Source of the DNA: Bin22 sp965207275
Lineage (GTDB): Bacteria; Chloroflexota; Dehalococcoidia; Lucifugimonadales; UBA3495
Reading direction: 5' to 3'
Length of the DNA: 64,000 nt
Assembly (NCBI GenBank): GCA_965207275.1
Contig: CBDBMH010000001.1
Coordinates: forward strand, 992,001 to 1,056,000
Of the stretch, positions 27,233 through 35,338 are shown piece after piece. Position 1 is the first letter of the stretch. Every line of letters starts with the position of its first letter. The notes beneath the pieces were generated by a model that saw only the letters and a list, made by a program, of their open reading frames with translations, was not told the DNA's origin and did no database searches. A program made the position numbers and the translations under genes.

Positions 27233-27599
27233 GTACTGCGTGACGAAGTTTATGCCATCATAGGGGCCGCCATCGAGGTACATCGGCAGTAGGGACCCGG
27301 CTTTCTGGAAGCGGTTTATCAGGAAGCAATGGAACGAGAGTTGGCCGAGCGTGACATTGCTTACAACTCCCAGGAACGGTTGAGAATTGACTACAAGGTA
27401 AACCCCTGGAGAGCTCATATATCGCTGACTTGCGCTGCTTCGACCAGGTAATAGTAAAACTAGAGGCCCTCAACCGACTTTCGGGCACAGAGGAAGCACA
27501 GGTGCTAAATTAGCTGAAGGCTACCGGGCTGCAGGTCGGCCCGCTGATCAGTTTCGGCAGCCACGGCCGGCTGGAATAGAAGCGCTTGGTAATGTAATG
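27233..27599 (+). pseudogene. Decayed GxxExxY family gene
   Basis: Translation in two frames gives a recognisable GxxExxY protein (about 120 residues when intact): EVYAIIGAAIEVHRQ, a TAG where the family has Leu, then GPGFLEAVYQEAMEREL and AERDIAYNSQERLRIDYKV. A frameshift near 27405-27415 moves the frame, which continues as YIADLRCFDQVIVKLEALNR and LSGTEEAQVLN, a TAG for Tyr, LKATGLQVGPLISFGSHGRLE and a TAG for Trp before KRLVM. At least three stops and one frameshift make it non-functional. The family is of unknown or debated function and is often found between short inverted repeats. Confidence 0.85.
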
Positions 27600-27600
27600 G

Positions 27601-27634
27601 GCCTTCGTGAAACTTCGTGCCCTTTGTGGAAAAA
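27601..27634. repeat. Right inverted repeat of the GxxExxY cassette
   Basis: The sequence GCCTTCGTGAAACTTCGTGC and the next 14 bases are the imperfect inverted copy of 27170-27203 (28 of 34 match). It ends 22 bases before the der start codon, so the cassette occupies almost the whole argF-der gap. Confidence 0.7.
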
Positions 27635-27655
27635 CTGAGGGGGATTGCAAGAGAA

Positions 27656-29080
27656 ATGGTTCAGATGGCGCAGGAGACATTGCCCATTGTGGCGGTGGTG
27701 GGGAGGCCCAACGTGGGCAAATCCTCGCTTTTTAACCGCATCCTCTCCCGTCGTCATGCCATTGTGTCCGACGTGGCGGGGACCACCCGCGACCGCCTCA
27801 TGTCCGAGGTGGAATGGGATTCCTATCGCTTCATCCTGATAGACACCGGGGGGCTGGAGTCGGACCCTGAAGGGCACATCCGGCAGATGGTGCAGGAACA
27901 AGCGGACATGGCCATGTCAGGGGCCGACGTTATTGTCTTCGTTACCGACGCCGCCGACGGCATGACTCCCACCGACCTGGAGATTGCCGACCGGCTGCGG
28001 CGGGCCCGTAAACCGGTGATCCTGGCGGTCAACAAGATCGATAACGACGGCCGGGAGGTGGCCGCGGCCGAGTTCTACCAGATAGGCCTGGAAGAGACGG
28101 TGATGATCAGCGCCTATCATAACTACGGCATTTACGATCTGATGGACCGGGTGTTGTTCCACCTGCCCGCCCCGGCGTACTTTCCGCCCGATGATGAAGA
28201 CGACGAGTGGGATGAAGAGTTCGGCGAGGATGAAGACATTGCCGTCAACCCGCCCCCGCAGGCTGCGGCCACGGAAATGCGCCTGGCCATCGTTGGGCGC
28301 ACCAATGTGGGCAAGTCCATGCTGCTGAACGCCATCCTGGGCCAGGAGCGGTCTATAGTCAGCGACGTGGCCGGCACCACCCGGGATGCTCTGGACACCC
28401 AGATGACCTACCTGGACCGTCCCGTCACCCTCATCGACACGGCCGGCATCCGGCGGCCTGGGCAGGTCCAGCCCGGTATCGAAAAATACAGTGTCCTGCG
28501 CTCGGTAAACGCCGTGAGCCGGGCCGACATCACCCTGGTAGTCGCCGACGCGTCGGAATTGGCCACGGCCCAGGATGCCCACATATCGGGGCTGGCGTGG
28601 GACCTGTGCAAGGGCATCATAGTGGTGGTGAACAAGTGGGACCTGGTACCGGAGAACAACCGGTGGGCCCGGGAGGAAGCCATTGCCCGCATCCAGGACC
28701 GGTTTCACTTCATGCCCTACGTGCCCATCTGCTTCACTTCGGCGCTGAACCGGCAGGGAATTAGCGCGCTGATGAATACAGCCATTGAATTGTGGAACGA
28801 GCGGATGCGGTGGATACCGGGACGGGACCTGCAGTACCTGCTGGCGGAAGCCCTGTCGGAACACCATCCGCCGCCGGTGAAGGGAAAGGGCATCCGGCGG
28901 GGCGAGTTCCTGCGCATCACTCGGGTCAACCAGGTGGGGGTGAATCCGCCGACTTTCCTGTTTTCCTGCAACAACCCCCGGCTGGTGCACTTCACGTACC
29001 AGCGCTACCTGGAGAACCGTATTCGCGACCGTTTCCGGTTTGACCATACCCACCTGAAGATGGTGTTCCGACGACGATGA
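27656..29080 (+). CDS. der: Ribosome-assembly GTPase Der (EngA)
   Basis: A 474-residue protein with two consecutive GTPase domains and a C-terminal KH-like domain, acting in 50S ribosome assembly. Domain 1 has GRPNVGKSS, DTGG and NKID; domain 2 has GRTNVGKSM, DTAGIRRPGQ and NKWD. The linker between them (about residues 176-200) is unusually acidic (DDEDDEWDEEFGEDEDI), longer than in many homologues but of a type known in the family. The start is the ATG at 27656; another ATG three codons later is possible and neither has a strong ribosome site. Its end overlaps plsY by 4 bases. Confidence 0.96.
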   Translation: MVQMAQETLPIVAVVGRPNVGKSSLFNRILSRRHAIVSDVAGTTRDRLMSEVEWDSYRFILIDTGGLESDPEGHIRQMVQEQADMAMSGADVIVFVTDAADGMTPTDLEIADRLRRARKPVILAVNKIDNDGREVAAAEFYQIGLEETVMISAYHNYGIYDLMDRVLFHLPAPAYFPPDDEDDEWDEEFGEDEDIAVNPPPQAAATEMRLAIVGRTNVGKSMLLNAILGQERSIVSDVAGTTRDALDTQMTYLDRPVTLIDTAGIRRPGQVQPGIEKYSVLRSVNAVSRADITLVVADASELATAQDAHISGLAWDLCKGIIVVVNKWDLVPENNRWAREEAIARIQDRFHFMPYVPICFTSALNRQGISALMNTAIELWNERMRWIPGRDLQYLLAEALSEHHPPPVKGKGIRRGEFLRITRVNQVGVNPPTFLFSCNNPRLVHFTYQRYLENRIRDRFRFDHTHLKMVFRRR

Positions 29081-29817
29081 AGGGATACATGACCCCGTCG
29101 GCGCTGAGTTCTCTGATCGCCGTGCCGGTGCTGGCGGCGGCATCCCTGGCGGCACTGCTCACCCTGTCGGACGCTCCGACCCTTTATCGGTACGCCGCGG
29201 CGCTGCCCCTGGCCTACATGATGGGCGCGCTATCCTGGGGCTACGTGGTGCTGCTGATGCACCGAGGCATCGACATCCGTGAGTACGGCAGCGGGCGGAC
29301 CGGGGTGTCCAACGCCCTGCGCACCGCCGGTTACAAGCTGGCGGGACTGGTGCTGGCGTTGGACCTGGTGAAGGGCATTGCCGCGGTGCTGCTGGCCCGG
29401 GCCCTGATTGGAGACCCGACGGCGGAGGTTGTGGCCGGACTGATGGCGCTGGCAGGGCACAACTGGCCGGTTTTCCTGGGGTTCCGCGGCGGCCGGGGCA
29501 TAGCGCCGGGCCTGGGGGGCCTGGCGGTGATGTCGCCGTTGTCCGCCGTCAGCGGCGTGGTGGTGTTTCTGCCCGTCTGCATTTTCACCCGCTACCTGTC
29601 CCTGGGATCCATGCTGGGGGTGGGGGCGGCCTGCCTCGTCCTGGTAGCGCTGATGCTGCTGGGCTTCAACCCCCTGGGCGGTATATCCAACCTGTACCTG
29701 ATCTATGGGCTGCTGGGCGGGCCAGTGATAATCTGGCAACACCGGGACAACATCCAGCGCCTGCTTAATGGCACGGAGCGGCGGATAGGGAATCCGGCGG
29801 CGCGGATTGAGCAGTAG
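29077..29817 (+). CDS. plsY: Glycerol-3-phosphate acyltransferase PlsY
   Basis: A 246-residue inner-membrane acyltransferase that uses acyl-phosphate to make lysophosphatidate. The family motifs are YGSGRTGVSNALRTAG (usually GSGNxGATN), GHNWPVFLGFRGGRGIAPG (usually GH..P..L.FKGGKGVAT) and NPLGGISN. The substitutions Asn to Arg and Lys to Arg in these motifs are notable. The N-terminus has an extra hydrophobic segment of about 25 residues relative to typical 200-residue PlsY. Its ATG overlaps the der stop (ATGA). Confidence 0.9.
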   Translation: MKGYMTPSALSSLIAVPVLAAASLAALLTLSDAPTLYRYAAALPLAYMMGALSWGYVVLLMHRGIDIREYGSGRTGVSNALRTAGYKLAGLVLALDLVKGIAAVLLARALIGDPTAEVVAGLMALAGHNWPVFLGFRGGRGIAPGLGGLAVMSPLSAVSGVVVFLPVCIFTRYLSLGSMLGVGAACLVLVALMLLGFNPLGGISNLYLIYGLLGGPVIIWQHRDNIQRLLNGTERRIGNPAARIEQ

Positions 29818-29860
29818 GGGTGAAGGCGGAATGGGTGGCAGGAAGTCACCGCCACCCTAA

Positions 29861-29883
29861 CCCTCCCGCATCAAAGGGGAGGG
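29861..29883. terminator. Hairpin between convergent plsY and pncC
   Basis: CCCTCCC and GGGAGGG form a 7-bp stem with a 9-base loop in the gap between two convergent genes. The T-run is weak, so termination is inferred from position. The wording CCCTAACCCTCCC is also a common dispersed repeat form. Confidence 0.4.
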
Positions 29884-29908
29884 GCTTGCTCAAATCCGCT
29901 GGCAGGGG

Positions 29909-30400
29909 TTAGCCGCGGGATTCGCGGACGCACTCTTCCAGCAGGTCCAAGGCCGCCTGGGCAAAGACCCACATGTTGGCTTCCCGGTTGTCGTCGCCCG
30001 TCTCCACGGTGATCACCTTTTCCACCGGGCCGGAGACGGCGATGCAGGCGTGGCCGGCGGAGTCGCCGTAGCGGTTGCCGGTGGGGCCGCTGGCGCCCGT
30101 TTCACTGACGGCCCAGGTGACGCCCAGCCGTTCGCGGATGGTGCGGGCGTTAAGCTGGGCGTAGGGTTCGCTGCTGGCGCGGATGCCTTCCATGGCCGAC
30201 TCGGGGACGTCCAGCAGGCCCCGCTGGGCGGCGCGGGTGTAGACCACGGAGCCGCCCACGTAATAGGCCGACGCGCCGGGCACGGCCACCAGGGTCGCGG
30301 AGATCAGGCCCCCGCAACTGGACTCGGAAACGGCCAGCGAATCCCCCGTCTCCTTCAGCAAGGCTCCCACCGATTCGGATACCGAAGTCAGGTCCGGCAT
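29909..30400 (-). CDS. pncC: Nicotinamide-nucleotide amidohydrolase PncC (CinA C-terminal domain)
   Basis: A 163-residue stand-alone CinA C-terminal domain, which deamidates NMN to NaMN in pyridine-nucleotide salvage. Characteristic parts are SLAVSESSCGGLISATLVAVPGAS, YYVGGSVVYTRAAQRGLL and WAVSETGASGPTGNRYGDSAGHACIAV. The N-terminal molybdopterin-binding-like domain of full CinA is absent. The ATG at 30400 has AAGGAG seven bases upstream, and this ribosome site overlaps the end of the small membrane-protein gene at 30414-30587, indicating one transcript. Confidence 0.92.
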   Translation of the reverse strand: MPDLTSVSESVGALLKETGDSLAVSESSCGGLISATLVAVPGASAYYVGGSVVYTRAAQRGLLDVPESAMEGIRASSEPYAQLNARTIRERLGVTWAVSETGASGPTGNRYGDSAGHACIAVSGPVEKVITVETGDDNREANMWVFAQAALDLLEECVRESRG

Positions 30401-30413
30401 GTTACAACTCCTT

Positions 30414-30587
30414 TCAGTCGCGAAAAGTTTTTCTGAAACGCAGTACGAAGATTACCACCAGGGTCGCCACCAGCAAAACCAGGAAAAAGGCGCCGGGTAT
30501 GCGCCCGGGGGCCCAGGCCTGGATCAGGGCGAAGAGGATGATGAAGAGTAGCGGAATGCCCAGCCAGAGGGCGTGGTTCCGGTGCAT
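30414..30587 (-). CDS. Small two-helix membrane protein
   Basis: A 57-residue frame starting MHRNHALWLGIPLLFIILFA and ending FRKTFRD, with two hydrophobic segments (about residues 8-24 and 32-49) and a positively charged C-terminus that should face the cytoplasm. The ATG at 30587 has GAGGCG seven bases upstream, and the gene is tightly packed against pncC. No family recognised. Confidence 0.62.
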   Translation of the reverse strand: MHRNHALWLGIPLLFIILFALIQAWAPGRIPGAFFLVLLVATLVVIFVLRFRKTFRD

Positions 30588-30699
30588 CTATCGCCTCAGA
30601 TGATTAAACGTGGATGAACAGGGTATACAGGATAGGGTGATGCCAGTGCAAGAGGGTTTGCCCTCCATTCATCATCCTGGTGAACCACGTTTGCGTTTG

Positions 30700-31743
30700 T
30701 CAATCCAGGGTGGGGTCAAGGATAACCTTGCCCAGGGGTTCGTTGCTGTCCACCAGCCTGTGGGCCTGGACGGCCTGGGACAGGGGCAGGGTGCGGTCGA
30801 TAAGCACCTGGAAATCGCCATTGGCCGTGTGGGCCAGGGATTCCTCCAGTTCGGCGCGGCCCTCGGCGCCCAGGCCGCTCATTACCTGCAGACGACGCTG
30901 GTAGAGTTTCTTCAGGTCGAGAGTAACCATGCCCCCTCCGTGAGCGCCGACGGTCACCAATCGGCCACCCCGGGCCATGCTGTTGAAGGCCCCGTCCCAC
31001 TGGGTGGGGTCGCCGATGTTTTCGAACACCACGTCCACGCCCCGGCCGCCGGTAATGCGCATGACCTCGGCTTCCAGGTCGTCGCGCCGGTAGTTGATCC
31101 CGTGCGCGGCGCCCAGGTCCAGGCCCACCGCCACGCGCTCGTCGGCCCCGGCTCCGGCGATGATGTTGGCGCCGATGGCGCGGGCCACCTGGACGATGCA
31201 GCTGCCCAGGCCGCCAGCCGCGCCCATAACCAGGGCCCAGTCGCCGGCCTGCAGGTTGGTCAGGCGGGTCTGGGCGATGGCCAGGGGGAAATGGCGGGCC
31301 ACGACCGTGGCCTGGCCGTAGGACAGACCGGCGGGGATTGCGACGCAGTTGGATGCCGGCGCCTTGACGTACTCGGCGTAGCCGCCCCACAGGTGAATCC
31401 CCAGCATGGACCGGTTGGCGCACCGGAAGGGGCTGCCCGAACTGCACTGCACACAGGCGCTGCAGTGTATTCCCTGGGAAATGGCCACCCGTTCACCAAT
31501 GCGGGGGGACTCAACATCATCTCCGGCATCCACCACTTCGCCGGCGGGGTCGTTGCCCAGCACCAGGGGCAGTATGGCTCCATAGCCTCCGCCGTCCTGC
31601 CGCACCTGCAGGTCCAGGGTCCGGTTGACGGACACGGAGTGGACCTTGACCAGTACCTCGCCAGGGCCGGGCTCTGGAGTGCGGGCTTCTTCCCACTGCA
31701 TGACCTCGGGCCCTCCGAATTGGTGGATGACCATGGCTTTCAT
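30700..31743 (-). CDS. Zinc-type alcohol dehydrogenase/quinone oxidoreductase (MDR family)
   Basis: A 347-residue medium-chain dehydrogenase/reductase. It has the GroES-like N-terminal domain (EVLVKVHSVSVNRTLDLQVR), the structural-zinc loop with four Cys (HCSACVQCSSGSPFRC), and the Rossmann NAD(P) site with MGAAGGLGSCIVQVARAIGA. The catalytic-zinc Cys near the N-terminus (usually in the NxxDxC motif) is replaced (NRTLDL), so quinone-reductase-type chemistry without catalytic zinc is more likely than alcohol oxidation. The ATG at 31743 is good. Small membrane-protein genes lie on both sides on the same strand. Confidence 0.9.
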   Translation of the reverse strand: MKAMVIHQFGGPEVMQWEEARTPEPGPGEVLVKVHSVSVNRTLDLQVRQDGGGYGAILPLVLGNDPAGEVVDAGDDVESPRIGERVAISQGIHCSACVQCSSGSPFRCANRSMLGIHLWGGYAEYVKAPASNCVAIPAGLSYGQATVVARHFPLAIAQTRLTNLQAGDWALVMGAAGGLGSCIVQVARAIGANIIAGAGADERVAVGLDLGAAHGINYRRDDLEAEVMRITGGRGVDVVFENIGDPTQWDGAFNSMARGGRLVTVGAHGGGMVTLDLKKLYQRRLQVMSGLGAEGRAELEESLAHTANGDFQVLIDRTLPLSQAVQAHRLVDSNEPLGKVILDPTLD

Positions 31744-31807
31744 GGCGCGTCCTCGTCGCTGATGGTGTCCGCGTTCTTTGGGTTGGCTGGCGGTTCTGGA
31801 GGGTATG

Positions 31808-32068
31808 TTACCTTAGTTTCCGGGCCGGTATAACCGCCGCCACTATCACCGGCATAGCAGCGAAGACGCCAATGGCTGCCAGCCTGGCGTAGGGCCCGCC
31901 AAAAACGGTGCTCACCGCCCAGATTACGCCGAAGCCCACAATGCCAATCAACAGGCCTACCAGGATGATCAGGTTGGGCTGGTGGTTCTTGCGCAGGGCC
32001 AACTGGCGGGCGCCGAAGTAGCTGCCGGCGAAAATTATGAACAATACGATGGCGGCCGGAATGATCAA
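31808..32068 (-). CDS. Small membrane protein, about three helices
   Basis: An 86-residue hydrophobic protein: helix 1 (IIPAAIVLFIIFAGSYFGA), a short basic loop RQLALRKNHQPN, helices 2 and 3, and a basic end PARKLR. The start is TTG at 32068 with only GAGAGC upstream. It lies between the DUF6941-like and dehydrogenase genes on the same strand. No family recognised. Confidence 0.6.
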   Translation of the reverse strand: MIIPAAIVLFIIFAGSYFGARQLALRKNHQPNLIILVGLLIGIVGFGVIWAVSTVFGGPYARLAAIGVFAAMPVIVAAVIPARKLR

Positions 32069-32091
32069 GGCAAGCTCTCAGCAGCCGGAAC

Positions 32092-32517
32092 TTAGCCGTG
32101 GTCTTTGAAGCGGACCATGAAACTGGCCTCGCCGAGAGGTGTCCCGTCCAGGAGGATGGCGGCGACGTGGGTGCCGGCCCGCTGCACCGGAATGCGAAAG
32201 GCTTTGATCCATCGCTGGAACAGGATGCCCTCTTCCCACTCAATGGCCTGGGGCGGCGGCGTGTCCAGGGGTATGCCGGGGGCCTTGACCGCTACCATCA
32301 GGTGGTGCGCGCCCGGCGTGGCGCCGGCGATGCAGAAGGCCAGATTTACGTCCACCTGGGCCAGGATTGGCGTCTCGGGACCGGGTGTTTCTGCCGGGGC
32401 GGGCAGCTCAACCAGGTCGATTATTCCCTTGAAGGTGAGTTCGTCGTCGGAACCGGTCTCCGTATCGTGGCAAAACAGGGCGTATTTGAGGTAGGGTTCG
32501 GCTGGGCTGGTGGTCAA
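32092..32517 (-). CDS. DUF6941-like protein of unknown function
   Basis: A 141-residue soluble protein with the layout of DUF6941-type proteins: YLKYALFCHD, LTFKGIIDLVELP, LAFCIAGATPGAHHLMVAVKAP and a closing FRIPVQRAGTHVAAILLDG then EASFMVRF, an all-beta pattern. The start is TTG at 32517 with AAAGGAG eight bases upstream; the frame stays open to 32580 without homology. An extended -10-like TGCTAGAAT (complement of 32571-32579) lies 54 bases upstream. It heads a possible leftward run of genes down to pncC. Confidence 0.7.
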   Translation of the reverse strand: MTTSPAEPYLKYALFCHDTETGSDDELTFKGIIDLVELPAPAETPGPETPILAQVDVNLAFCIAGATPGAHHLMVAVKAPGIPLDTPPPQAIEWEEGILFQRWIKAFRIPVQRAGTHVAAILLDGTPLGEASFMVRFKDHG

Positions 32518-32807
32518 CCGGAAGGCTCCTTTTGACGGACGCCGGCAGGCGGTCCGAAATTGGTTGGCTAATTCTAGCACTTTCCCGCTGGCGCACCAAA
32601 GGGTGGCAGCGCGGGTGAAAGTTCAGAAATGGATGGAGGCCCGCACTCCGGGCCCCTCTCCCTTTGGGAGGCCTGAGGTGACAGAAAGCTTCGCAACTCT
32701 GACCTGCACTGTGCGGCGATGGAGGTGGCGGTAGAATAGTTGGGGTGGAAGGCGTAGGATATCCGTCAGGCAATAGGGGTGGTGGCTTTATTCAAGGCGG
32801 CAACGGT

Positions 32808-33200
32808 ATGCAGCACAGGCAGATTGGCGACTCCATCAAGATTGGGTGGCCCGACTTTGGGAGGTCGGAACAGGCCTTCACCATAGTTGACCTGGACCAA
32901 CTGGGACAGGTTTTCCGCGTCCGCGTAACCGACGGGGAGCGGCAAGGCGGGTTCCTGGTCATATACGACTGCCCCGACGTGGTGCTGGAGCAACTGGCCG
33001 AGCAAGCCACCAATGCTGTAGGGTTCCGAGTGATCGTGTCCAGCCTACGCTGCAGCGTGGACGGCGAAGTGCTGCGCAGCTTTGACTACGAATGGTATCC
33101 CACGCCCGAGTACGCGGAACGGCCGCGTCAACTGGCCCAGGCCCTGGCCGGCCTGCTGGAAGGAATGCGCGGCGGCGCTGCCTCGGAGCCGGATACGTAG
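32808..33200 (+). CDS. Hypothetical protein
   Basis: A 130-residue protein starting at the ATG at 32808 (AAGGCGG upstream), opening MQHRQIGDSIKIGWPDFG. It alternates strands and helices (AFTIVDLDQLGQVFRVRVTD, GGFLVIYDCP, VGFRVIVSSLRCSVDG) and ends in an Ala/Gly-rich helix. I do not recognise the family. It sits 56 bases upstream of moeA, which has its own promoter box, so the link to molybdenum cofactor synthesis is only positional. Confidence 0.65.
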   Translation: MQHRQIGDSIKIGWPDFGRSEQAFTIVDLDQLGQVFRVRVTDGERQGGFLVIYDCPDVVLEQLAEQATNAVGFRVIVSSLRCSVDGEVLRSFDYEWYPTPEYAERPRQLAQALAGLLEGMRGGAASEPDT

Positions 33201-33244
33201 GAGGAAACGGAGCCCGTTTCCTTTTATTCCATTCCCGTGGGGCA

Positions 33245-33250
33245 TATAAT
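33245..33250 (+). promoter_or_regulatory. -10 box placed for a leaderless moeA transcript
   Basis: A perfect TATAAT ends six bases before the moeA ATG, and no ribosome site lies between them. Transcription starting about seven bases after the -10 would begin at the A of the ATG. The -35 region is poor. Confidence 0.5.
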
Positions 33251-33256
33251 TGATTT

Positions 33257-34495
33257 ATGCCCGAATTCTTCAATGTTCTCCCCCCGGAACGGGGGCTGCA
33301 AGCCCTGTTGGATGTGATGCCGCTACCCGGTTTGGGTGAGGACGAAGTGGCGTCTGACGAAGCCCTGGGCCGCATTACAGCGGTTGACCTTTGCGCTGCA
33401 GAAGACCTGCCAGCCTTCCCCCGCGCCACGGTGGACGGGTACTCCCTGAGAGCCGCAGATACTTTCGGAGCTTCGGAAGGGCTGCCGGCCTACTTTGCTG
33501 TAGTCGGCGAGGTGCCCATGGGGCGTCCCGCAACCGTTTCCCTTTCACTGGGTAAGGCCGCCGGGGCCTATACCGGCGGGATGCTGGCCCATAACGCGGA
33601 CGCCGTGGTGATGGTGGAGCACACCCAGCAGGTGGACGCCACCACCATCGAAGTGGTGAGCCCAGTGGCCCCGGGCGAAAACGTGGTGCAGCCCGGGGAG
33701 GACATACGCCAAGGCGAAACCATCCTGCCCCGGGGCCACCTGCTCCGTCCTCAGGACCTGGGGGGGCTGACGGCCCTGGGCATCACCAGGGTCAATGTGA
33801 AGCGCCGTCCTCGGGTGGCCATTCTTTCCATGGGCGACGAGGTGGTGGCCCCGGGGGTTACCCCGGCTCCCGGCCAGATAAGGGACGTCAACAGCTACAC
33901 CATTGCCGCGCAGGTCAGTCGGGCTGGCGGCGAACCGGTCCGCCTGGGCGTGGTGGGCGATGACTATGAGGATCAGTTGGCCGCGGCGCGAGAAGGGTTG
34001 GAGGGGGCTGAAGTCCTGGTATTGTCCGCCGGCAGTTCCGTCAGCAGCCGCGACCTGACCGCCGACATTATCAATGCCCTGGGTGAGCCCGGGGTGCTGG
34101 TCCACGGCCTGTCCATCCGCCCTGGCAAGCCGGCCATACTGGGCCTGGTGCAGGGGAAGCCGGCATTCGGCCTGCCGGGCAATCCGGTTTCGGCCATGGT
34201 CGTATTCGACCTGGTGGTGCGGCCCACCCTTTATCACCTGGCCGGTTGCGTCCAACCGCCCGAGCCGGCGACTACGCAGGCCGCGTTGACCCACGACATC
34301 GCCTCGGCCCCGGGACGTGAGGACTACGTGCCGGTGCGGATTTCCAGCAACGGGAGCGGCGGTTTGAAGGCCGAACCGGTATTCGGCAAGTCAAACCTGA
34401 TTTTCACCCTCATCCGCGCTGACGGCCTGGTACAGGTGCCGCTGGACCAGGCCGGCCTGTACGCCGGGGAGACGGTGCCGGTGCGGCTGTTTTAG
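33257..34495 (+). CDS. moeA: Molybdopterin molybdenumtransferase MoeA
   Basis: A 412-residue MoeA, which inserts molybdenum (or tungsten) into adenylylated molybdopterin. Seen motifs are PAFPRATVDGYSLRAADT (usual SxMDGYA region), AYTGGMLAHNADAVVMVEHT, GENVVQPGEDIRQGE, PRVAILSMGDEVV, the MPT-binding LSAGSSVSSRDLTADI, and HGLSIRPGKPAILG then FGLPGNPVSAMVVFD. The length is normal. The start is the ATG at 33257, directly behind a TATAAT. It opens a cluster of three HAD genes and a second MoeA-like gene. Confidence 0.95.
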   Translation: MPEFFNVLPPERGLQALLDVMPLPGLGEDEVASDEALGRITAVDLCAAEDLPAFPRATVDGYSLRAADTFGASEGLPAYFAVVGEVPMGRPATVSLSLGKAAGAYTGGMLAHNADAVVMVEHTQQVDATTIEVVSPVAPGENVVQPGEDIRQGETILPRGHLLRPQDLGGLTALGITRVNVKRRPRVAILSMGDEVVAPGVTPAPGQIRDVNSYTIAAQVSRAGGEPVRLGVVGDDYEDQLAAAREGLEGAEVLVLSAGSSVSSRDLTADIINALGEPGVLVHGLSIRPGKPAILGLVQGKPAFGLPGNPVSAMVVFDLVVRPTLYHLAGCVQPPEPATTQAALTHDIASAPGREDYVPVRISSNGSGGLKAEPVFGKSNLIFTLIRADGLVQVPLDQAGLYAGETVPVRLF

Positions 34496-34536
34496 CCAAA
34501 AGAGGTAAACTCGCCAGGAACGCCAAGGAAGTAAGG

Positions 34537-35253
34537 ATGCCCGCAAGACTACCTCCGGCCATCATCTTCGATATGGACGACACCATCCTTTCTAATGACG
34601 AAACCGCCGGCAAGTGATGGCGCCAAGTGTGCCGCGACTTCGGTCATCGCCTGGATTTCGCCGACTCAGAAAGCCTATCTGCCGGTATCCTGGAGGTAGG
34701 CCGTTGGTTCTGGGCAGACCCGGAGCGCAACCGGCGCGGTGGAGAAGACTTGCTGAAAGCCCGCAGGGATGTACTGGCCATGGCATTTGATCGCTATGCC
34801 ATCGAGGACGAAACGCTCTTGGACGAAATGGCGGCCGCCTTCCAGCAACTTAAAACAGCCACTATCGAACTGTTTCCCGGCGCCCTGGATGCCCTGCATT
34901 CCCTCCGCGGCCAGGGCATCAAGCTTGGCCTGATTACCAACGGCAACGCCCTGGGACAACGTACAAAGGTGCATGGGGCCGGCCTGGAACCCATTTTTGA
35001 GTCCATTCTAATTGAAGGAGAATTCGGCGTTGGGAAACCCGACGCCCGCGTGTTCCGCCATACCCTGGAACAGTTGCAGATCAGAGCTGACCAAGCCTGG
35101 ATGGTCGGCGATAACCTGGTAAACGACGTGGGCGGCGCGCAGAGCGTGGGGATTTACGGGGTGTGGGTTGACTGGCGCGGCCAGGGCTTGCCTCCAGATA
35201 GTGCAGTTCAACCGGACCGCACCATTCGTTCCATAGTGGAGCTTGTAAGCTGA
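34537..35253 (+). CDS. HAD-superfamily hydrolase with in-frame TGA (candidate selenoprotein)
   Basis: The frame starts at the ATG at 34537, with AAGGAA six bases upstream, and meets one TGA at 34615-34617 (codon 27). Reading it as Sec gives 238 residues, the same length as the neighbouring paralogue. The aligned residue is Cys in both paralogues (K-U-WRQVC here, R-C-WEEVC and R-C-FRQVC). All HAD motifs are intact: IIFDMDDTIL, LGLITNG, the Lys in GVGKPDARVF, and MVGDNLVNDVGG. The short U-x4-C spacing could allow a selenenyl-sulfide. Downstream, GCCG-CGACTT-CGGT (34631-34644) can form a hairpin 17 bases after the TGA, inside a possible GGCG/CGCC outer stem (34619-34622, 34648-34651). Without recoding it would be a pseudogene or start internally at 34627. 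Confidence 0.7.
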
Positions 35254-35338
35254 CATCGTGCTTTAAGTAGGCGGTTAGTCAAGAAATCGGAAACCCAGGG
35301 TAAAATCCGAACAAACCATACCGGGCACTGAAAGAGAC

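Noticed and set aside
34627..35253. Annotating the first HAD gene as a shorter protein starting inside
   Set aside because: That start would remove motif I (DMDDT), which carries the catalytic Asp and is encoded upstream in the same frame before the TGA.
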